A DNA stretch of 64,000 bases from Sporobolomyces roseus (taxonomy: Eukaryota; Basidiomycota; Microbotryomycetes; Sporidiobolales; Sporidiobolaceae): NCBI GenBank assembly GCA_016617785.1, contig JADILM010000001.1, positions 558,001 through 622,000 of the forward strand, in the 5' to 3' direction. A model generated the notes under the pieces. It was given only the letters and a program-made list of their open reading frames with translations, ran no database searches and was not told the origin of the DNA. Each line of letters starts with the position of its first letter. The stretch's first letter is position 1. The position numbers were made by a program, and so were the translations under genes. Positions 58,587 through 64,000 of the stretch are shown piece after piece.

Positions 58587-59343
58587 ATGGCCGCTCCCGC
58601 TTCTGCTGTCACATCTTCGAAGTTCCAAAAATTCCTCAATTCACCAGCAGGTAAGCTCTCGTCTTTCTATTCTCCGAGGGCTCAACAACTCATCTCAACT
58701 CTACATTTCTCATCTTCGCAGGTCCCAAGTGAGCCTCTCGTACTCTTGTATAGGCTATAGTAAGCTCTGTAACTGATCAGCTCGCGTTTCTACTGAATAG
58801 GACCGTCTTCTTCTGGGCTCCAATGTTCAAATGGTTCGCTCCCTCACAACCTCTCTTACTCCCTCTCCTTGTGATCATGTACTCACACACGCTCAACTCG
58901 TCGATAGGGGTCTCGTAGCAGCCGGTCTCAAAGATCTTTCCCGACCAGCTGAAGTCATCTCAGTTCCTCAAAACCTCGGTACGCACTTCGCAAATTTCCC
59001 CCTCGAGATCCTTTTCCTGTAGCTGACGTCGATTCCATGTGCGTAGCCCTCACTGCTACCGGATTGATTTGGGTCCGCTACTCATTCGTGATCACTCCCG
59101 TCAACTATTCATTGGCAGCTGTCAACTGCTTCGTCGCTGGAACTGGCATCACCAGTCTCTACCGAGCGTGGGAGTAAGTACCGTATTCACTCTCTCTACT
59201 CATACCGTCTCTCTTGAGCTGACTCGAGCGGATGGAATTATAGTTGGTCTCGAAAATCACCTGCTGAACAAGCCAAGATCCGACTCGAAGACGAAGCGAA
59301 ACAAGCGAAAGACAAACTCGAATCTGCTGTTGGAGCCAAGTAG
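58587..59343 (+). CDS. MPC2: Mitochondrial pyruvate carrier subunit 2
   Basis: Forms, with MPC1, the heterodimer that brings pyruvate across the inner mitochondrial membrane. The 133-residue product uses six exons: 58587-58650, 58722-58728, 58801-58833, 58908-58978, 59047-59173, 59244-59343. The second exon is only 7 nt (GTCCCAA) yet is needed to make the invariant GPKTVFFWAPMFKWGLVAAG. Further family stretches: DLSRPAEVISVPQNLALTAT, GLIWVRYSFVITPVNYSLAA, VNCFVAGTGITSLYRAW. The charged tail (EAKQAKDKLESAVGAK) fits the MPC2 type. Length matches the family (about 110-150). Confidence 0.93.
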
Positions 59344-59720
59344 ACTACGATCTTACCGATACGGCGATCTGGGGGGTTTGGCAGTCGAGGGAGGAAGCCG
59401 TTTTATGTGTTTCTGTCTTTTTCATTTTTAGGAGGTTGGGCTGTATTTTCATGTCGCGAGCTGTTTGGGCTCGCATTGTATCAACAATATATCTAGAAGT
59501 TCTCTCTCACTCGGTCGGAGACAGGGACGGCTGAGAGAGATCGATGAGAAGAGGGTTTACAGAGAAGAAACTAAGTACAGTATTGACGAACAAACAAACA
59601 GACAGAAGCGACTGGAGAGGGTATGTGAGGTAAGATCTAAAGAGAAGCCCATCGAGGGCACTGGTGAAAGAACGAGAAGAAGAAGAGCTACGACACTGAA
59701 TACGAGAATCCTCTCTCTCT
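59344..59720. other. Intergenic between convergent genes, no gene seen
   Basis: 377 bases of shared 3' flank. No supportable feature. Confidence 0.5.
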
Positions 59721-61404
59721 TCAAACTGACATTCCTAATCCTACATTTGGTTTCTCTTCATCCTTTTCGTCCTTCTCCTCCTCTTGTCCATCTGACGAAG
59801 ATGAAGTAGCTGGTCGATCGTCCTTACCCAAGACGGGAGTGTAAGATGCTACGACAACATCATTCTCGAGTTCCTCCTCGTCTTCTCCGTTACCTCGATT
59901 CCCTTCGAGATCCCGGTTCGATCCGTTCCCAGGTTTCGTGTTTGGTGTGTTGGGCTGCATCGTACTGTTGAGAGTGATACTATAGGGTTCGGCAGTACCG
60001 TTCGAAGGATGATTTCCTGAGGGTCGGAAAGCGGTTGTAGGTACTTGAAGAGAGTTCGATGTTGCCGGGTTGAATTGAGCAAGTACCATGCGAGAGCACA
60101 TGAGGGATGTGAGAGTGAGTGAGGCGGGAGCATTCAAGTAGATCAGGTTCTCGTTCGATTCTGCGAGGTAAAACGAGAATCCATCAGTCGCAAGTAGGCG
60201 CTCAAGAGCGCACTTGAAAGGAAAGAGACGCACGAATGAAGAGCGCGATGTTCGGAATGAGACTCGCGACGATGACGAACAAATTGAAAGCTCCTTCGTC
60301 GGCGAGTCGTTTCGCCATGGTCAATTTTCCTGCCTTGCGAGTCATGGTGATGTCTCGGTAGAGTACCATTGCAAACGCCGCGGCGTGAAAAATGAGGGGA
60401 GGTGTCCAGCTGCGATCGGAAGTCAGGCGTCAGTTGGAAACTGGGATGCGAGTTCAGATGAGGTCAAAGTGACTTACTAGAGAGCGGCAACGAGACGCTT
60501 GTTGATCCTCGTATCACCCAAATTGCATCCGGGTGCGCCAAGATAGTCGACGAGATTTGCGGGATACGCGAAAGCTGTCGATAGTAGCGAAAGTCAGCTC
60601 AGCTGAGCCAGGCAAGAAACAAGTTGTTTCGAAGCTCACCTCTGTACTGGCTGGCGGCACCAGTCATGATTACCATCTGAACCACGAGTAGACCAACAAA
60701 GCTGTACATTGAATCAATGTCAGCAGTGGATCATTGAGATAGAAGAAGAAAGCTCAAATCTCACAAGTAAAGGATTCGTCGATTCTGATCATAAGTCTTG
60801 TAAACACGATAGCAGACGAGCACGCCAGCCAGACTAGTAACTCGTCATTATAGTGAGCGCTCGATGGCAAAGGAACGAGAACAGCGAGGAGGAGGCTTAC
60901 AGCATCATACTGAGACTATTGAAGATTTCGAGCCAGAAGATCTTGTCGCATGCACCTGTACGTGTCACGTTCTTGATCAGTTAGTGCGACAGAATTGGAA
61001 GTGACGGTAGGGTAGACTCACCGCTCGGTACGGAAGCGAGGATCAAACTCATCGTAACGATTTGAGCAATGATACTCCAATACCGACTACACCGCGCTTT
61101 CCTTCGATCAGTACACGTCTTATCCTCCTCGAAGAAATCTGAGCCGACAAAACGGAGACTCACTTGACGAGGAAGACACCTTTGAGAGAACTCCAACTCT
61201 GTTTCCATAAATACCTATACTCTCCCGGCCAAGTCGCGATCTACTCCCTCTCTCCCTCACGACGTCAGCCAACAAAATCTCGTGAGGGAGTGGGGAAGGA
61301 GCGGGAACGACGTACGGTGTCCCAAATGATGATGGCTACGAAAACGATCAAATATTCTTGTGACATTCTCACATCGCTTCGAAGTCGTTCTAATTCAGTC
61401 GGCA
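59721..61404 (-). CDS. DUF6533-type seven-helix membrane protein
   Basis: Starts MPTELERLRSDVRMSQEYL; the first helix SQEYLIVFVAIIIWDT followed after an intron by EYRYLWKQSWSSLKGVFLVK and RYWSIIAQIV has the layout of the basidiomycete DUF6533 domain (EYLL...IW...W...LFL..RY). Further helices: IFWLEIFNSLSMML, LAGVLVCYRVYKTY, FVGLLVVQMVIMTGAA, LIFHAAAFAMVLYRD and FNLFVIVASLIPNIALFI. The family is greatly expanded in mushrooms and present in yeasts; no function is known. The tail is acidic and Ser-rich (GNGEDEEELENDVVVASYTP). The upstream frame is open without ATG, so 61404 is the likely start. Junctions in the middle are partly inferred. Confidence 0.75.
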
Positions 61405-62024
61405 TGATGGATTTTGGGAGATCTCCGGGGTCGAAGGATGATAGTGGAAGAGGTTGAGGAGGTTTCAAAGTCGAGGAGGCTGAAAGTGAATCAAGAAATC
61501 GAGGAGTTGCGAAGTTTTGGCGAGAAGGATTGAGCACTTGCGCGTGCTTGAGGGCTGAAAGCGTTCACGGTTTTTTGAACGATACCTTTGAAGTGGTGTG
61601 TGCAGCTGTCTGTCAGCGAGTTAAATACCAATTCAAGTGAGGGGAGGGAAGGAAGCAAGTGGGAACGAATCCCTGCCCCTCCGAATCGATTCCCAACAGC
61701 CGAGAGATGCTTGATTCGAAAGGAAACAAAAAGAGTCGCGAAGATCGAAGCAATCCAAAGCGGGTAATGCGAGATTACTCGAAGAGTATAGAGAGACGAT
61801 CAGCACGTTTCCTCTTGAGTATTTTGTCCGAAAATGGGAAATCGAGTTTTGAATTCTGGAGCAAAGTGAACAACTTTTTTTGCGAGGTTTTGAGGGTCTT
61901 GAGTACCGAATAAGGTCGATCCATTCTGAGCCGTGTCGGAGTGGAAAGACGTAGGGTTAGAGTGTTCCTGAGCGAGGTGAATCGGAAAACGAAAGACGAG
62001 TCGAAATAAATTTGCTAGTTCAGT
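61405..62024. other. Promoter of the DUF6533 gene and 3' flank of ELP5
   Basis: 620 bases between two same-strand genes. No gene, RNA or repeat could be supported. Confidence 0.45.
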
Positions 62025-63568
62025 TCAGATCTCTAAATCCTCATCCGGTTCCTCCTCATCCAAATCATCCCCCCTATCCGCCGTGTACTCGACTTTCAAT
62101 CCACCACCACCTCTCACTGGATTCTGATCATCCATCTTACCCGTATAACCAGCTTCCCCAAAGATTGGTTGATTCGACCCTTCGTAAGGGTTCTGAACGA
62201 GCGATCGTGCGGCGAGTTGTGAGGGTGTTAAGGAGAGCGAGAAGGGAAGCGCGGTGGTAGAGGTAGAGGAAGAAGAAGGGTTCGAGGTGGTAGAGGCGGA
62301 ATTCGAAGTTTGTTGTATCGGCGGTGATAGTAGCTGTGGAACGAAAAGCTCCACCCATCGGTCGCTGATTCCCTGCGATGAATGAGAGGAAGCGTCAAAC
62401 TCACAGCATCGTCTCTAACTTTCCCCATCATTCTCGGATCCAAGACTCTTCCCAACTCTACTTCCTCGACCTCCGTACCCTCCTCCCCTTTTCTCCTCAC
62501 GCCCTCGAATCCCCAACTCACAACCTTTTTGTCCCCTGCGCCCGAACCCACCCCGTTCGATCTCGCAACTTTGCCCATATTGACGCCTCGACAATTCCAT
62601 CCCAACACAGCTTTCCCCTCTCCTACACCTAATTCATCCATCAAGACCCTCTCGTCATCTTCATCACTCCTCTCTGGTCTTCTTAATGGATCTCCCAACC
62701 CCCGCTCTCTCAAACGCGAAAGGAAATCTGTAGTTCTCAAATCTGGATCGTTCAAGGACGTCGAAGTCGGGAGTACGAGCGAGTATCGTAAGGCGAGAGT
62801 GTGAAAGTGCGAGGTTGGGTGCAAGGTTAAGTGGATCGTACAGGGCGAGAGGAGAGGTGAGAGGAGGGAGGAAAGAAGCGAAGACGAGGAAGTGGGAGGG
62901 GAGGTTGGGAGTAGAGGGAAATGGTCGTGATGTAATAAGAGGAACCTTGAGCCGACTAATGAATGAATGGTTGGAGAGTGATCATAGCAGCGAGAGAAAG
63001 TGTCAGAAGGAACGACGGCGAAAAAGAGAGAGAGAGAGAGTCGAAAGTTGCGAATTAGTTTCCGACGAGCAAAAAAACAAGGTGAAAGACAGTGTCAAAA
63101 CTCACTTGGTAGACCCTCGATAGCTTTCAATCCTTTCTTGACCAATCTCCAAACCCCATTGACTCCGAGTTGATCCCCTAACGAATTGACTCCATCAATC
63201 ACAACCTGTACCGCTCCCCCTCTCAATTTTGCATTCCCTACTGCCTCTTCCAACATTACTTCCAACTTTTCTTGCGCTCCTTGACTCGAGAGGTCGAGTT
63301 GTAACTGAGGACAAGTTGAAGTTGAAGCAAATGGGAAATCTTCATCCACTGTTAAATCTATTGATTGTAATCTAGCTTGATCGATTCCTGGAGGGATAGA
63401 GAGTGAAGGTGGTTGGTCTATGCATAGATAGATGGTTTGGGTTGAAGATGGTGAAGAGAGTAAGAGTTGATCAAGGAGTGAAAGACCCGGTTGGAGAAGT
63501 GAATCCGAGAGGACTATCAAGGGTGGGCAAGACGAAGTATACCGTGAAGAAAGGAGATGAGTCAACAT
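62025..63568 (-). CDS. ELP5: Elongator complex subunit Elp5
   Basis: Elp5 belongs to the Elp4-5-6 ring of Elongator, which modifies wobble uridines of tRNA. It starts MLTHLLSSRYTSSCPPLIVL with the RecA-like opening SDSLLQPGLSLLDQLLLSS and VQVVIDGVNSLGD. An intron of about 180 nt (donor gtgagt, acceptor cattag) leads to SRFLLLHHDHFPLLP, the equivalent of the LLHxD stretch of the family. After a second short intron, the C-terminus reads SLSLTPSQLAARSLVQNPYE and GDDLDEEEPDEDLEI; the SLTPSQ block and the acidic DEDLDI-type end are hallmarks of Elp5. The Walker A loop is absent, as expected. Confidence 0.88.
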
Positions 63569-64000
63569 CCTTTGAGATGAAGGGTCAAGTGAGCAGGAGG
63601 AGCGTAAGGTCGAAAAGTGAAATCTCGCAACTCGGAATTCACTTTCGAATCTCGAGACTCTGCTTTAACAGTCGACAGTCGAGCCTCGAGTCGAACTCGT
63701 CCGGCACTCGACAGACATAGCAACGCTGCTTTGACCTAACTCGAAAACGGAGGGGAGAAGCGAAAACATTAAATCAAACGACGCGCTCAACTAGTCGATT
63801 TGACCACCCTCAAGCACTGCCTCAACATCAGCAGCGATAGACTACCTCCCTGTAGTCAGAACAGGCGCCCGAAATGAAAGGTAACAGACTGTTTTTTTTT
63901 TCGTTTCAAACCTTTAAAATCCCTCCTCCTCTACAACTTCGTTATCTAAATAGAACTCGACCCTGATTCTTCTCCCTCTCTCCCTCATGATATACCCAGC
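63569..64000. other. Right end, ELP5 promoter side, no gene seen
   Basis: 432 bases to the window edge. A short ATG near 63874 (ATGAAAGGTAAC) with a donor-like GTAAC directly after it could be a first exon of a gene to the right; this cannot be judged here. A run of ten T lies near 63892. Confidence 0.35.

Noticed and set aside
1..64000. CRISPR arrays, operons or phage genes
   Set aside because: Introns, eukaryotic families and no spaced direct repeats; the DNA is plainly fungal nuclear sequence.
1..64000. tRNA genes
   Set aside because: I looked for the B-box GGTTCGANTCC and found no convincing match with a paired A-box; a covariance search would be decisive.

Overview
The window looks like a gene-dense stretch of nuclear DNA from a basidiomycete fungus, probably a yeast-like one. 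Genes are split by many short introns (mostly 50-100 nt, GT..AG, usually with a CTGAC/CTAAC-like branch site), intergenic gaps are small, and several families point to basidiomycetes: a DUF6533-type membrane protein, a velvet regulator and a Zn2Cys6 factor. Tremellomycetes is a plausible guess, but the class cannot be proved from the sequence alone. No tRNA, rRNA or CRISPR signal was seen. LAYOUT. 1-7 kb: 5' part of the TFIIH subunit gene TFB3 (-), divergent from a TDA3-like FAD oxidoreductase (+); an unrecognised 8-exon gene (+); EME1, the Mus81 partner (-). 7-18 kb: XRN1 (-) and the mitochondrial CoA carrier LEU5 (+) are divergent, and almost all the DNA between them is a 741-bp non-autonomous hAT-type transposon with perfect 8-bp target duplications; an unknown lysine-rich protein (+) follows. 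18-28 kb: a ZIP zinc transporter (-), a long region without clear genes, a small two-zinc-finger gene (-), a pair of related 117-residue small proteins (+, +), and a membrane protein of unknown function (-). 28-39 kb: central metabolism, with pyruvate decarboxylase (+, start codon split by an intron), adenylosuccinate lyase ADE13 (-), a 2-oxoglutarate/Fe(II) oxygenase (-) and a long-chain acyl-CoA synthetase (+). 39-46 kb: velvet-domain regulator (-), MFS sugar transporter (-), tetraspan-like membrane protein (+). 46-54.5 kb: a candidate nitrogen-use group: DUR3-type urea/polyamine transporter (-) divergent from a formamidase (+), followed by a Zn2Cys6 transcription factor (+); the shared promoter has three GATAAG sites. 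55-64 kb: a large disordered Q/P-rich protein with repeated Gly/Ala segments (-), mitochondrial pyruvate carrier subunit MPC2 (+, with a 7-nt microexon), a DUF6533-type seven-helix protein (-) and Elongator subunit ELP5 (-). The most unusual points are the hAT element that makes up most of the XRN1/LEU5 promoter, the 117-residue protein pair that shares an intron one codon before the stop codon, the very small exons (4, 7, 11, 17, 18 and 21 nt), and the transporter/formamidase/regulator group. Exon borders were built by hand from reading frames and splice signals; no transcript data were available.
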